64,000 nucleotides of DNA from Hygrocybe punicea. Its lineage: Eukaryota > Basidiomycota > Agaricomycetes > Agaricales > Hygrophoraceae. Below the pieces are notes generated by a model. The model worked only from the letters and a program-made list of their open reading frames with translations. It was not told the DNA's origin and did no database searches. Positions 45,601-59,871 of this stretch are shown here, in pieces. Every line of letters begins with the position of its first letter. Positions within the stretch are counted from its first letter, which is position 1. The DNA lies in NCBI GenBank assembly GCA_963556145.1, contig OY744464.1, forward strand, positions 5,518,001 to 5,582,000, written 5' to 3'. Made by a program: the position numbers and the translations under genes.

Positions 45601-48600
45601 TCCGTTGATCTGCATGACAACATGGGGGATATCGGCTGAGCTTTCACCTATACGCAATGTAGGTGACAGCTACCAATTCATAAAATGGAACTCACCGAAG
45701 TGATTCGCAGATGGGACACTCCAACTTCCAGCACAACGGGCATATGCATTTGGTGATCCTGCCGCATTGCAACCTCCCTGAATATCTGGCATGTCTCCTG
45801 TTCTAGGCTCGCTAAAAAGTAATATTGAAGTGCGAACGACCATTTCAGAGCATGCATCACATACTAGCATGGGCCAGGGGGGTTAGAGAGCTTGAAGAAA
45901 CATGCTCTGTAAGCTCCGCCACTGAAGAATATGCTCTGATTTCGCCGGAGAAGGGAATACCTATGCGGTAAAAAGTTGGGAGGTGAAATTCCACGCAGAT
46001 GTCAGACGTCAGACGCACCAGCAGAGACGTTGTACAGTCTTCGCAAATATCGCTGAGTCAACGAATTTGGGTTCAAGATATAGGTGGTAAGTAACCGCTT
46101 GCGTATATCCGATGGGATTAACTCAGTGCAAAACTTCAGCCACTGAACTGGCAATTCTGAAACCGAAGTAAAAGATGTGCAATCGAGAATAATTTCATAG
46201 AGCCGGTCTTCGTAGACTGTTGAGGTCAGCATCTAGACAAAACAGTATTTGAAAAGGAACAAAAAACAGTTGAGTCAACGGATCACAATACCTTGAAGAT
46301 GTAAAACATCAGCAAGTCAATGTCAAGTGCTTCTACATCGATCCTTGACATGCGAAGAATGAAAACCGCTGGCTGATCCTATTTTATAACGAGTTAAGTA
46401 CTGCCACCGTGACCAAGAGCTGAAAGCTGACTTTGGGCGCGGAAGTCTCTATAAATATATCCCGAACAGAGTCGGTATTTCGGTGAGAATAACGAGACAT
46501 CAGATCGATATATCCTTGGTGTTCTGAACGATTCAAGGTCGATAGCTGAGGAATCGCAAATGGAGACCCCATATCCACCAGTAAAGTACACAACCCATCC
46601 CATGCACCTTTACCGGTGACTGGTGGGCCGCCGTCCGGTGATGGTCGAAAATAGCTTAGCAGCTCCTTTCCAATTTTATCAGTGTGCTTGTGAAAGAAGC
46701 GATGTAGCACAATGGTATCTGTATCGTCAGATGTCGTGCCAAGCCACTCGTCATCCTCATCTTCAGGAGCGACAGAAGAATATTTCTGTCATCGTTATGA
46801 GCCACACTGGCGTCCACTAAAGGAAGTCGTTGACTTACGTTGACTTCACTCAGAAAACGAGTGACATTGACAATATTGTCTTCTAGAAAACCGTTGAGGA
46901 TAACCATGTGCACCTCCTTGCCGAAGAAGATATTATTGGCGAGGTTTTGAATTATTTTGGCAATGACCATGAGACCGCGCCGAATTACAGGCTCGTCCTC
47001 TTTGGGTAGTTCGACGTCAACGATTCCAGGCGCCACCACAGCTGGCGAGATGAAGCTGAAAGAGTATGTTAGATGTAAATCTGGGAGGTCTGTATTGTAC
47101 TATACAAACCGTAGGAAAATGAAAGCACCAAGGGCTGCAAATTTCGCCTCTGGCCACACGGCGTTTCTAAAAGTACGAGTGAGTTGCGAATATGTAGGTA
47201 AGTGTTTTGCACTAACACGGATTTTGCAATGTGGGCACAAATCTCGCGGAACATGCTGGGAAAGGAATGGGAACATGAATATACATGAGGTTTCGTGTCT
47301 GCCACCGAACTTACGAAGGCAATGCCGGAATGGACGAGGACACGATCTCCAAAAATGAAGAGGCAACAAGTTCCACATTGGTTAGATTGGCCGCGACCTC
47401 TTGCTCAGTAGTCTTCGATGGATCCAGTTCATATCCGTGTCCTGGTGGCATAGACGTCATTGTTTTGACGAGTGGTATGATGAGACTCCTCAGGTAATTG
47501 TATCCGTGTATTTTGGCGAACGCAGACAAAAATCTTGTACACGTTGAATTGCTTCTAAATAGCGAAGCATCGTTTTCTGTAGTAGAGATGTTGGCAAGTC
47601 GGAGTGAATTCGAATAAAGACTCTACCTGAATGAGCGATTTCTCGGTCTATCATAAGTTTGAGGAGGCTGATCAGAGATGCCCGAGTGTCGAAGAGATTT
47701 AGCAACACAGAAATCATGATGTCAACCTCCGCCGGCGGGCATGTTTCGCATATTGCCATAGCGAGTACCATCTATGCTCTTAATGGTAAGGGTGTTTTAA
47801 ATGTGGCGTGTCCGGACCAAATACTCACGTCGGAACCTTTGACTAACTATATATCAAGAAAGGAAGGTCTCAATCATAGAAAGGGATGAATGTAAGGACG
47901 AGATCTCTTACCTCTCGGAGGCGTGTCTGGCGCACAGCGGTGAGGGAATGGCTCTGTGGATCAAATTTAGTACCTTGACCAAGGACTCGAGCGAAGACCT
48001 GAGCGAAAATAATGCGCTTTTGGGGATCTGGGTCAAACGCAAGAGATAGACATTGCTTGAAGCCGCCTTGGGGATTTGCTCTGACTAGACTCGACAACCC
48101 AATGACTACCAAGTCCCGCAACTCAGCTACCCTTTGCGTTGCTCGCATTTTCTGCAAACATGAGTACTGCGTGATTCATCATGTACGTCACAAAACACTT
48201 ACGTGCTGTACAGAAGCTACGTCCAGGACACCGTCTGATGTCTTGAAGAGGGTGTTAAACAAGGATCAAATCCCAGATGTGAAAACTCACCGGAACATCC
48301 AGCTGGAACATATCCAAACCTCGCAACAGGATTCCGGAGTAACGTACGAACAACCTGGATACGCCATGCCTGGAACCACCTCCACTGGCGGTATCGAGCG
48401 GCGCGAGAGGCAAATGATCCAAGAGTTTGACGCCAGTCCGAAGACAGGATATGTTCAGGTCGTTTTGTACACGCACCGTATCTCCATCAGCGGACTAAAC
48501 AAAAGTCGTTGTAACCAACAATAATCCAGGAAAGACGAAAGGAAAGGCAAACATGGGTTGGATCCTGAAACCACTCCATAACAATCTCAAGGATATCATG

Positions 48601-51600
48601 ACCGACACAGGTCTCCTTCGCAGATGTCATAGGGTTTGCCTTGTCGCAAACATGGTCGCAGAGAACGCAGAACTTGATTTTGATACGATAGCAATTCGGA
48701 GTATTAAACCTGGTGATGAAGGACGCAAGAGCCAACAACGTCGAGCTTATGTCAAGCCTCAACGACTCTTCCAGCGGTGCCTGAGCCTTTTCTAGAAGTA
48801 ATTTGAGGACTGCAATAAACTATCGATTGGTCAACGAGATGAGCCTGGAAAATAGTGGGCAATCACGCACTTGATCAAGGAATAACACATAGGAATCCGT
48901 CAATTCCGAGCCTGCTCCTTGTGTGATGCTGTAAATAACTCTGCAATTAAACGAAATAAGCGGGGCAGAGGAACTTTAACACGAATGTTTCTTACCCGTC
49001 TAAATGTTTGAGAAGCAGCGAGTAGAGACCAGGATTTAATTCGTATCCCAGTGCATCTCTGGCCACATCGCGAATTTCGACGGTGTCAGAAACCGAAAGA
49101 TTGGTAAGGTCATTGATGAACGAAGCTACTAAATTGCTAGGATTTTGGAGGACGCGCATCTGGTCTGGAAGATACTGCGCGGGGATGATTGAAATCAGAG
49201 ACGGCAAAGTCGGGTCGTCTAATGCGCAGGCACCACCGTAAGCTGCTAAGAAAAGTGTCAAATTTCGCCACTGGAAATGAGTATCCTGTGTGAGACATCT
49301 TAGTAACGAACAAACGACCTGGCTATCCAGATGTACAACCGTACCTCCAAGGATAGGGGGATGGGAAGCCGGTGGTTTCTTGAGTTCTCGACGGTTTCTG
49401 GCCTAGCATCGATGAGGACCTCAGATAATGAACGCCATCTCCAAAAGCACTCCTCCCAGATTGCGATATGAGTCGGAGAGGGCCGCGCAATCGAACGAAC
49501 AAGCTTCCTTATGCGTTTCTGGTGCACAACACGGCCTAATCGAGGTGTGAGAGAGGCCGAACGTTAACAGAAGGAGAGGCACACACCAACGATCATCACG
49601 TTGGGGTCTCCCAGTTGTTCGTATATGGAATTACGATTCAGACGATTCTCTTGGTCGGCACCAGGCGCCCCGAGCTGACGGTCAGTCTCCGCCAGAGCAC
49701 GGAGTCCTTTAGCTGCCGCTTGAGATACTCCACTATCTGCAGAAGTAAGCGACACAACGAAGGCGATTTCGGCCAGTGCGAAGGCATGAAGGCGAGCAGG
49801 CGAAAGTTGAATTTCTTGAACATGTTTTCGCTACATGAGACGAGTACATGAATCAAGTCACAATAAAGTAGTGAGTAAACAAGCACATACGTCAACTTTC
49901 CTGGTGAAGAGCTCCAGGATTTGACAGGCCGCCGTTATCCATAATCGCTGACCCTCCAAATCAGTTCGAGCATGGATCAAATTAGTGACGACGCTGATGA
50001 GGATAGCCGAGCTACAGAAAGGATGAGTCACGGCTAAGGGTATACGTGAATGGTCAGACTTACAGAGACCGCTTCATCCACGCCAAAATAACATCGTAGA
50101 ACGGATATGTAGGTCGCATTCTAAATGATATCTCTGCCAGCTGATGGAATGCGCGTGCCGTAGAAATCTTGATAGATATATCGACAGGTGATTCCCAGAG
50201 CCTGACGGCAACAGAAATCCACTCCTCGACCTCCCCATCTTTGAGGGTTTGCAGGAAGAACGCAGGTCGAGCTAGCCATAGCGACAAAATACCGAGGAAC
50301 ACGGCTTCCTGATCAGAGAGAGTCTCGGAAGTCGTTCGCTTGGCCTTTGGTCGAGTAGCCGGCCTCTTGACATTACCATACTGATCCTGCTCACCGCGTC
50401 GGAAAGCAGACGCCTACATTGCCAATGTCAGTGACGTTCAAAGATAATGACCATAACCCGTGTGATACCTTGAAAATGCTCCGTAGACGAGGTGCGACAG
50501 ACACTTCCAAGTTCTCCAGACTTCGCTGCCAGGGAATCTGTGAAGCCTGGTGGAGGTTGTTTCAGACAAAGGGGACCTTTGCAAAAGCAGTGGAAAATGA
50601 CATGCCTCCAATGTTAATATCAAGCAGGCCTTCACAGCGCAAATCTTGACAGCTTCCGAGCGCTCGGGTTCGAGACACGTGGTAAATAATGACAGAGATT
50701 CTTCGATGGCCAAAAACCGATAAACGGTTACCAAAGCTTCCGAGTACATGGCGACGTCGATCTCGTCTACCGACTCCCAGAACGGTTTCTGATTGTGATT
50801 CATCCACAGGGCGCTCTAGAATGAAAATGTCAATTGCGGAGGACAACTTGGAGAGAAAAAAGTTTTAGTAACCTTGATTTCGTGGGCGATGTCGTTGGCA
50901 ATCGCCCGAAAGGGAGGCTCTCCTTCAGGAGGAACAAAAGTCGCAGCTCTACACATGTCAAGCGTGCAAATCATTGCCACGTCGGAGAGCTTGGATTGCG
51001 TATTAGCATACTTGATTAGATCTTCAAGGAACCGATAGTCCTATAGAGAAACTCCTTAGCTGATAATCAACGTGAATGTGAATCAGACGGACGAACTTTT
51101 CTAGACGAGGGCTTTTGTCCAGGTACGTTAGAATAGCCAAAATGATTCGTTGGGAAATCGGAAGAGAGTCGTTCTGAGGTGATACAATGAAGAATGGTGA
51201 GGGTCGGCCACAACTCTATCTCGGTACCAGAGTGATTCATTGCATGAAAGTGGTCAAAAACGCGCTCCGGAGTACCCTCAAGTCGACCACGGGAGCGGAT
51301 TACGTCGTTAAATTCAGCAGGAAAAGCTTCTATCCAGTTCCAGATGGCCGTTCGAAGGGGAACGGCAACCGCCAATTGTGCAGCTTGCCTCATGTTGACG
51401 AGCAACGACGATAATTCTAGGAGATTGTGAGAACAGGAGCATCAGAGAATCTCCCCGTAGACAAACACACCAGTTAGAACTTGAACTAGTCTAGACCTAT
51501 CCAAAGAGCTATGGTTCATCAGAGTTAGGTCTACTACATCAGGACTCTCCTCAGAAGTGCTCGCAAGAAAGTGAATCTTGTTTCGCAAACGATGAAACAC

Positions 51601-52720
51601 GACCATCCAGTTTGATGCAGAGAGATGATAGACGATACGACCTGCAAATTTTGCGATAAGGGTGTTGAGAGAAATAGAGAGCTTCATGAGCGTCACAGGG
51701 GTCTTTTCGTAAGAGGAGGATGTATGTGCAAGGGTAGGGATCGTGGATCGCACGCTCAGCGTTGCTGATGTGACGGAATTGGAGGAGGGATGATTCCGAA
51801 GGGAGGATTTGATGGAGTCTGATTCATTTAACGGGGATAGCTCCTCGCAATTGTTCAGATCCAGAGTGCAGGATGATTTAAGTGGACCAAGCGACTCGAA
51901 ATCATGATAAGAGTTGCCAGCAGGACGATTTGAAGGCATTAGCCGACTCTCAGGCGGAGCGGTTTGTCGCAGGAACAGGACCATGACACTCAGGACATAC
52001 CTAGCGCAGTTGTCGTCGAGGGGAGGAGGTTCTAATCGCGGAGGTGGGCTAGTTGAGTGAAGTGAGGATCCTTGACGCATTGTTTTCGTTGATTCAGGTT
52101 GAAGGGGAGAGTCGGGGACGGCCCGATTGCTAGCCCGAGAAGTGCTCCTAGGGTTATGATTCCAGCGTGAGGCCATAGCCATAGACAAGACCTTCAAGAT
52201 AAATAATTGGGACTGCAAAACCTCGACCGACCAGTGGCCATTGAGATCGGTTGGCTAATAGGTGATGAGTGGAAGCCAGCATACGGTAGGTAGACAAATG
52301 AGGGCTACCTTGGCAAGACGTTCCAATAACTCACTCAAAGCCCACGCGATGATGTCCAGAGAATCATGGGCTAGATCAACAAGGGCCTCTAATACTTGAT
52401 GAATGGCGTTGTCGGACTCCAGAACATCCAAGGAGAGACCGGAATGGCAAGGGAGCTATAGAAAGATGAGCACAATGGAATAAGCGATGTGCATTCAAAC
52501 AGACAAGACTAACTTTATTCTTAAGCCTATTGACCAGGACCTGGACAATTTTCTGCAGGGGCGTGGGTGAAGCAATGGAAGGAAGAGTTGATTGTGATTG
52601 GTTTGCCTGAGCCTGACCGTTGAAATTATGGTGGGAGTCGTGACTCTTGTGAACTCTGGATGGATGTGGGTTGGATGCAAGATATCCTACCGCCGAAGCA
52701 GAGGTTCGTCGAAGCGGCAT
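42680..52720 (-). CDS. IRA1: Neurofibromin/Ira-type Ras GTPase-activating protein
   Basis: A 10-kb gene of some 35 exons. Exons worked out: 52514-52720 (MPLRRTSASAVGYL...), 52309-52455, 51471-52254, and the last, 42680-42998. The RasGAP domain lies at about 48160-46650: LLNLFDTRASLISLLKLMIDRE, then the arginine-finger helix ASLFRSNSTCTRF (Arg codon 47554-47556), HGYNYLRSLI, and GLMVIAKIIQNLANNIFFGK. A Sec14/PH-like part follows at about 46230-45350 (IILDCTSFTSVSELPVQWL). C-terminal HEAT-type repeats match neurofibromin (DEELRSAAYDLLGAV; LEEIACQLDQLLALSFDSSF; TEILYNLLSDVAVMYPDIV). It switches Ras off, restraining cAMP signalling in fungi. The finger Arg is present, so activity is expected. Middle exon borders were not all resolved. 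The upstream neighbour runs in the opposite direction. Confidence 0.93.
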
Positions 52721-54035
52721 GTCCCAACCCTGAGATATATGGGAGTGGCTGGAGTGGCCAGTACGAAAAGGTTGGGAGCAACGAGCGGAATAATCAAGTT
52801 TGACGGCCGTAATTAGGCTTACGTCATCCAAAGCTGATCGAAATTGGCGGCGGTCAATGAATTTTATGAATGGACAAGCTGGTGCACTAGTACTAGGTAA
52901 CAAGTGTATAGAACGTGAGGGTGACCGCAAGGGTGAAGGGAGGTAAGATATGATCTACTCAGGTCACAACTCAACAATGCCACCGTTGAGGGAGATGTCA
53001 TAGCGCTCGCTTGACGTTGAGCGGATGTCCGTTGGAGTATACGAGAGTGTGTGGCATGGCGATGATCAACAAAGAAGTTCGAAAGACAGGTCCGGTTGCG
53101 ACTTGAAGCTTGAAGCTTGAAGCCCCAACTGCGATAGACCGGATAATTGCCGTGTAAAAAAGCTACGGAATATTGTTCATGCATCAAGGAACAGAAACAG
53201 ATGTCAATCATTGACGAATTCAGATGTTTAACATATGTGCTCACCGGTGACTCGGCATGACTACCAGATCCTGGTCCAGTTTACAGCTGATGCGTGAATA
53301 CGATGGACATTGGACAAGCAGCAACTACCTGGCAGGGCCATCCACGATCCGACATTGCGCAATCCAGGACTCGGATCAGAAAGGACATGTGTTCTTGTGG
53401 TTATGATATTCGGAAAAAATAATAAATAACAAAAAGTTTTACCGTCGCACAGCCACTGGACACATATGGACCTATAGGAACACCGGCATACTGCACCATA
53501 AATCGAGGGTGCGCTGCAAACCTGGATCAAGACCATTATCCATGTGCATAGTGTTCGGCACTCAGCTCATTGTTCTGTCTCGCAAGGTTTCAGCTTGGAG
53601 GTCTTGCCGTGGAGAACAATGGATCTTGGGCCGAATGGGGAATGCTTGGCACATTTTCGAGCAAGAGGTCAACAGTCGGTCTCTGCGATGGATAGCGGCT
53701 GGGCTGATGATAAATGCAGGCTTTGGAAAGGGGGTCTGAGACCCAATTGTTTTTTCCTGACTCCGCAACAATTTGAAACATTTATAACTTGACTACGGCC
53801 TCGGTTCGCCCCTTCTCCTCTTCCTCGTTTATCTTACTCGTCCATCCTCTATTCACATCGCTGTCCACTTTTTTTTCTTCTGTTTGTTGCTTTCTAGTCG
53901 ATAACGTTCACGCATTTTAGTTACCGCTTGTTTTTCCGCTTTCGAAATCTCTTGACGCTCTCCTCGACCACGGAGGAAGGGGGACTCTTCTCGACTAGAC
54001 AGCTGAATTTGAACACCCTCCCCTCGGCCTGTGAC
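52721..54035. other. Divergent promoter region of RasGAP and RRM genes
   Basis: A perfect local triplication (GCTTGAAGCTTGAAGC at about 53107-53121) and T-rich stretches. Open frames here are short. A 5' non-coding exon for either gene is possible. The frame of the RRM gene is open upstream to 53928 without an ATG. Confidence 0.45.
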
Positions 54036-56991
54036 ATGCGCCTGAACAACACCGACCGAAGTGGTCCTCAGACTGCATTTGCGCCTGAGCGACGCCCGAC
54101 GACCTTCGTCAATCCGGGACATCCAAATTACTCAGCTTCGATACTCCGATCCGTCGAGCACGACTATCCGTTCGGCATCCCTCCTGCCACCTGGTCGGCC
54201 GCACCAAACAGACACATACCCGCCGTCTCCACTTCTCAACTTCAGCCACCCAACCTCAACCTCAACCACAACCACAACCACAACCGTCCCGCTCCCCCTT
54301 CTCCCCCCTCTCATCCTTCCCCCCCAATCTCCACCCCCCTCAACAACCCTTCCTTGTACAACAATCAGGACACCCACTTGTATCGTCACGAACATCCCCC
54401 CTCTGCATCACTCAGTATCAGCCCCTCCTCCTCACGTTCCACACTTTGGTGGGGCGAATTAGAAGCCTGGATGGACGAAGAATATGCGAAACAGGTTTGC
54501 GGCCTTATGGGCTGGGATCCCATAAGCGTCAAAGTCCCACATCCACCCCCAGATCCAGCCACAGGCCAACAAGCCAACAACGCAGGCTACTGTTTTCTAA
54601 CTTTCCCCACACCCGCCCATGCAGCTTCTGTGCTCGCCCAGATTGGCGCCGGGAGTGGTAATTCCCTCACAATGCCCAACTCGAACAAACCTTTCGTCCT
54701 CAATTGGTCGTCTTCCATTCCATCGTCTTCGCCTTTCCCTCCTTCTCCTACATTATGCCTTAGTGCGGCAGGCAGTCAACAACAGTACCCAATGGAGTAC
54801 AGCATTTTTGTGGGTGATCTTGCACCGGAGACCTCAAACTCTGATCTCGTCGCCGTCTTCCGTAACCCCGTGCTTGGACTTCGGAACGACAGAGCCCCCA
54901 AGTTTATACGGCCGTTTTTGAGCTGCAAGAGCGCCAAAATTATGTTGGACCCAGTCACTGGCGTTTCGAGGGGCTATGGCTTCGTGAGGTTCGTCCCACC
55001 TTCACCTTTGCGCATATATTGTTCTAAATATTACGCATAGATTTACTGAAGAAGCCGATCAGCAACGGGCGTTGATCGAAATGCACGGCCTATACTGTCT
55101 ATCTCGTCCCAGTAAGCTTTAATTCCATTCATTCAACACTGCATCTATTTACGTAAACTTTCCAGTGCGCATTTCCCCAGCAACCGCCAAGTTTAAACCC
55201 GCAATCCCTAATGTCCCGCTCCATGCCGCCTCCGGTGATAACGGATTAGAGCAAAAATCAGCCCCTATCACCATCGCTGTTCCGCTGTCAAGCTCAAGTC
55301 AGACCAAAAGCGTCTCTGCTCCTATTGCGGCTGCCACTTCCAGTTCTTCCCTCAACGGTAACGTGGTCTCAGATTCGAGCTCGGGTTCCTCTCTGGGTGG
55401 TTCCAATTCGGCAGGTTCCCTCACCTCCGGCACCACTGGCTCAAGCACTAGTATCGCCTCCTCAGCATTTCCCTCGGCTCCCTCGGAGGAGATGCTCAAC
55501 CTACCGAACGACGTTCTCGCCCAGATTGCTCAGCAGTATGCCAGTGGGAACGTCAGGTCCGTTAATAATGGCGGGAATTCGATAACAGCGCAGCTCGCAC
55601 AGGACGGACAAGAGGACGGCATGGCTCCGAGGTACACTATCTCCGAGGAGTCGTGGAAGCACCATGCTCAGGCCCGGGCAATCTTGGGAAACCTTATTGG
55701 CCCGAATGGCGAGCAGCTCACTTCGACGGATCCCTACAACACCACCGTCTTCGTCGGTGGACTGTCGCCTCTCATCTCGGAGGAGACCTTGAGAACGTTC
55801 TTTGCCCCTTTTGGCGACATCCATTACGTGAGTGTCTATTCTCTCTCTCATATTAGGACTGGCCTCACGAATCCTTTTCAGGTCAAGGTCCCTGTTGGTA
55901 AACACTGCGGGTTTGTGCAGTTTGTGCGCAAAGCTGATGCTGAAAGGGCCATTGAGAAAATGCAGGGCTTCCCCGTCGGTGGCAGCAGGATCAGACTGAG
56001 CTGGGGTCGCAGCCAATGTAAGGGCTTGAATTTTTGTCTCCTTGGCGCAGCTGAACGATGCCCCCCCCTGATTTCAACAGACAAGGCTGCACAGGCTGCT
56101 GCACAGGCTGCACAAGCCGCTGCTTTCCAGGCTCAATATCAAACACAAATACCTGGCCCCACCCACGCTGCCGTCAACCAAGAGCAGGCGTTTCAACTGC
56201 TTCAGAAGTTTGGCATTCATGGGCACTTTGACCAGAAAGAAACAGCGGTCGGTTGCGACGGCAGTGCTAACGATGGCGTGGCTGTTGCTGATCTTACGAA
56301 TGCCATGTTTACTGAAGAGCAGCTCCGAGCGGCGTTGATGGCTTCTAGGGAAGGCGGCAGCCTCTCTCATCCGTTCGACGCGTACCCCTCTTCAAATGCA
56401 TTCGGTAGACACTCCTCAAACCTGGGACTGACGGCGCCGCGACAACATCGGTCACAGACACTATCCAGCTTTTCTCCCTTTTCGCCGGATCCCAATTTGT
56501 ATTTAGTGGACAATAACAAACAGGCGCCCCCCCTTCCATTTTCTCGCTCGGATCTCCTACCCCACCCATCGAGGAGCTACGCTCCTGGATTCGGACCTTC
56601 GCTACAAGACAATAAGGTCGGTAGCAACGGAAAGACTTCACCCTCCACCCGACCGCCGAGTACGTCCCGATATGGACCTTACCTCGATAGTCCCATGTCC
56701 ACCTTTCAGACGACGAAGCCAAGTCAAGGAGAGGTGGAAGGCCCCGTCTCGCGTCCCCCCTCAGGCCAAATGTCCACTTCAGGCCGTGGTGCGACCAGGG
56801 GATACGAAGGAGCTGAACACGACTTGCTCCAGGATCTGAATGGCACTCTAGCGTGTCTTGATTTAGATCAGACACAACCGCCGTGGAAGTCACCTGCAGA
56901 ACACCTTCCTGAGAACAACACCAACAACAGTTGGGGATTGCCGCGGCTCAAATCAGCCAGGACTCCGTATACCACAACCCCCTCGCCGTGA
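54036..56991 (+). CDS. NAM8: Three-RRM RNA-binding protein, Nam8/TIA-1-like
   Basis: Exons 54036-54988, 55041-55111, 55166-55827, 55882-56017 and 56081-56991 give 910 residues. A divergent first RRM lies around WWGELEAWMDEEYAKQV and YCFLTFPTPAHAASVL. RRM2 has YSIFVGDLAPE and SRGYGFVRFTEEADQQ. RRM3 has TTVFVGGLSPLISEETL and HCGFVQFVRKADAERAI, then SWGRSQYKAAQAAAQ. Yeast Nam8 and fission yeast Csx1, which share this layout, act in U1 snRNP splice-site choice or mRNA stability. The N-terminus and C-terminus are long, disordered and Asn/Ser/Pro-rich. Introns 3 (54 bases) and 4 (63 bases) are multiples of three without stops, so they can be retained. Confidence 0.92.
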
Positions 56992-57467
56992 AGTTCCTTC
57001 CAAGTTTGCGTGTCGAAACGCCAAATGCGCATCAAATTCCATTGTTTTCAAATACTAGTATTTTCACTGTTTGTCTTTCTATCGAACGTACTGCGAGACC
57101 TTTCATGCGCCATTTTTTTTTTCCCACACCGGGTACACCCTTTTCACCACCTCCACTCGCTCTCGATATGCCCTTTTTATTTGATGTTTCGTTTTGTCAT
57201 TAATAATCTCGTTGTGTTTTCTCTTGTCCTTTCCCCTCCGAGTGTCTGGCCCTTGTCTGATTGCACATTGCACAACCGCTATACTCAAACACGTCTCTGT
57301 TGTGATATTATCTTCTCTTCTGCAATGCATTCGATGCGTACCTTCTTCGTCTGATATCAATCAAGATTCTGCCGTAAGTAGTGCAAGCAGGGGTATATAT
57401 TCTCGAACGATAAGTTTATGGAGTTACGGAACAATAATATTTGCCTGTCTGCGCCAACCCGACAAGC
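56992..57467. other. Convergent intergenic region
   Basis: 3' flanks of two genes, very T-rich on the + strand (TTTTTTTTTCCC near 57113-57125). No gene seen. Confidence 0.45.
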
Positions 57468-59871
57468 TCAACTCAACGCGTGAATGTCTTTCCCACCAGG
57501 CATCCTGCACTCCCATTCTAACCCTAAAGCAACACATCCTCCCTTGACAAGATCCACGTCCCAGCGAACCTCTCCGTTCTTGCGTAGGGAAGCTTTGGCT
57601 GTACCCCAGCTTGACTTGGATGTCGAAGGACCATTAGGCGCAGAAGCAGGTCCTGCAGGGGTGGGTTTACCAGAGGGAACTGCGGGAGAGTCCCGTTTCG
57701 TTAATAAAGACGATCTACGGATGATCCCTGTTTTCTCCGGTATATCCTCCAATTTCGGTGAAGTTGCAGCCGCAATATCACCAGAAGACGATTGTTCGAC
57801 CGAAATTTGCCTCTTCTTCTTCCCCGCATTGGCTTTCCCGTCCACACCCACACCGTTTCTCACCACGTCACTCTCGTTCTTCAAACCCTTTGGAACCAAA
57901 ATCATGACCTCGAGTTTCTCGTCTTCTGGAACTGGAACTTGATCAAGTACAACTACAGCAACACTCGCACTCTTGGTGTTGGTGAGTCGCATCATGCGTT
58001 TGTACACCCCAACGTCCTCTTTTCCGAATGGCATCATGCCGTGCGTACTATGTTTCATAGTAGGACGCTCGTACTCGACCTTGAGACTTTGATCGACGCC
58101 AAGTTCGAGAACCACCGTCTCTTCGGGAGACGCACGAGGGAACGAGAGATTGCCGAGGAATGACCCATCCAGCGTGAGCCCAGCGAGACCAGGTAGAAGG
58201 GGGATGTCTGAGGTGTTGGTAAGCTTTGCCTTGAGAAAAGCAGCAGCTTTGAGCTTGGGGATAATGATGTGAGTGAAAATCAAGGACGGTAATGGGACTT
58301 CCGCAATAACGTGGCGCCGAACGAGCGGAGAGGATGGAATGGTGCGGGGAGTGGGGAGGTCGTAGGTGGTTGTAAAGCCGTACGTGTCCAAGCCTGCGGT
58401 GGAGTGCGCGATGATGTTCCCTGGTGGAGCGAGAGTTATTTCATCTACTTCAAATTTGCTATCTCTTGGTAACGAACTTTGAGGGGCTCCTTCAGGAATA
58501 GAATTGCCATGCCCCTCGTTCCTCGAGGGAGTGCCTAAACCACCATAGAGAGGAGCAGATGGTGCTCCACCAGGACGGGCCGACTCAACGAGACCTCTAC
58601 GATTAACTTGCGTTGCAGAGGCCGAGGCGGTTTTACTGGTTACCAGCGAAGTCACCTTTGCTTGACGCAATCGGGTAGTCTGTATATCTTGGGAAATGAT
58701 GACCTTTTGTGCGTCTTGTATAGCCTGTTGTTCTGCGAGACTGTACAAGCCGTTCTCGCCGTGCTTCTCCAAATAAGGGGACTTCTTATTGAGGGTCACG
58801 CGCCAAGACTCCATTCGCGGTATCTTCTCATTGAGACCCCCAAACGAGGCTTGCGAGGTTGAGAGTGTGATATGTGCGTTAGACCACGTTTCCAAAGTCC
58901 GATTCGTGAAGTGAGCGCGGTATGTGAGTGTGGAAAGTGGTGGGTTAGTGGTATCGAGCCGGAGATCATAGTGGGGTGTCCAGGAAGCAGACGAGGTCGT
59001 GTAAGTTAAATTAAGACTAGCCTCTTGAAGCACCTCGCTAGTTCTCGCGTCTTCATCTGCGGGAAGATCAATCGTGATGCGTACACGATAGACCTTGGCC
59101 GATTTTTCTGGCTTTTTCTCCTCCTTCTCTCTCTGTTTCTCTTCCCGTTCGATTTTTTTCCTCTCCTTCGCGTCGACTTTGGCCCGAGTGGCTCGTTCAA
59201 GCTTCTTCAGCTCCTTTTCAAGTACCTTGCGGGCTTTGGAGGCATCCTTGCCCAATGCTTCGAGCTGCTCAGTGCATTTGCTCGTAGTTTCAAATTGAGC
59301 CTTTCGCTGAGCAGTGTACATCTCCAGTGCAGACTTCATGGTGGATGGTTCAGCCTTGTTAGCCGTCGACATAGAATCCGTGTACAGCTGAATGTACGAT
59401 AGTTCCTTGATAGCCGCTGATTTGCGTTCCTCGACTTCCTTGCATTCTAGGGCGATGCGTTCGCACTCTGCCCGGGCGGCCGTGAGGGACGGAGGGTCCT
59501 CGTCCTGTTCTTCGTCTTCAGATTCCGATTCGAAATCAAATGAAGTGGAGAGATGCGCATATTTGTTGGGGATGAGGTCAATCGTCAAATCGTTTATTCG
59601 AGCAGGGTGACCATCTGTAGTGCCAGAAACGCGGATGGAGTCTGGGTCTGCTAGGGACGTCAGGTCTGAAATAGTGATTTCATTCAAACCAGGCTAAGCA
59701 AATGTAGTCTCGCGTTACAGCTGAACGAGTACGAGATGGATGAAAACGCACCTTCAACCGAACACCTTGAATATTTCTGAAGACCGTTGCCTGCGTTGGA
59801 TACAAAGTGACTTTGCTTGTTGGCCACTGGACAATTTCGTATTTTTGTCTATAAATGTCCTCTTCAGTCAT
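57468..59871 (-). CDS. DUF4140/DUF4139 protein (mucoidy-inhibitor-A-like)
   Basis: Two exons (59752-59871, 57468-59693) give 781 residues. The N-terminal DUF4140 part includes VTLYPTQATVFRNIQGVRLK and GLNEITISDLTSLADPDSIR. A long charged coiled coil follows (about residues 110-250, ending KERKKIEREEKQREKEEKKP). Then comes DUF4139: LNLTYTTSSASWTPHYDLRL, RAHFTNRTLETWSNAHITLS, GSFLGNLSFPRA and MRLTNTKSASVAVVVLDQVP. The C-terminus WECRMPGGKDIHALS is conserved. The family is found in bacteria and fungi and has no settled function; fungal copies are usually this long. The start ATG gives MTEEDIYRQKYEIV; an earlier in-frame codon is GTG and was ignored. Confidence 0.9.
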
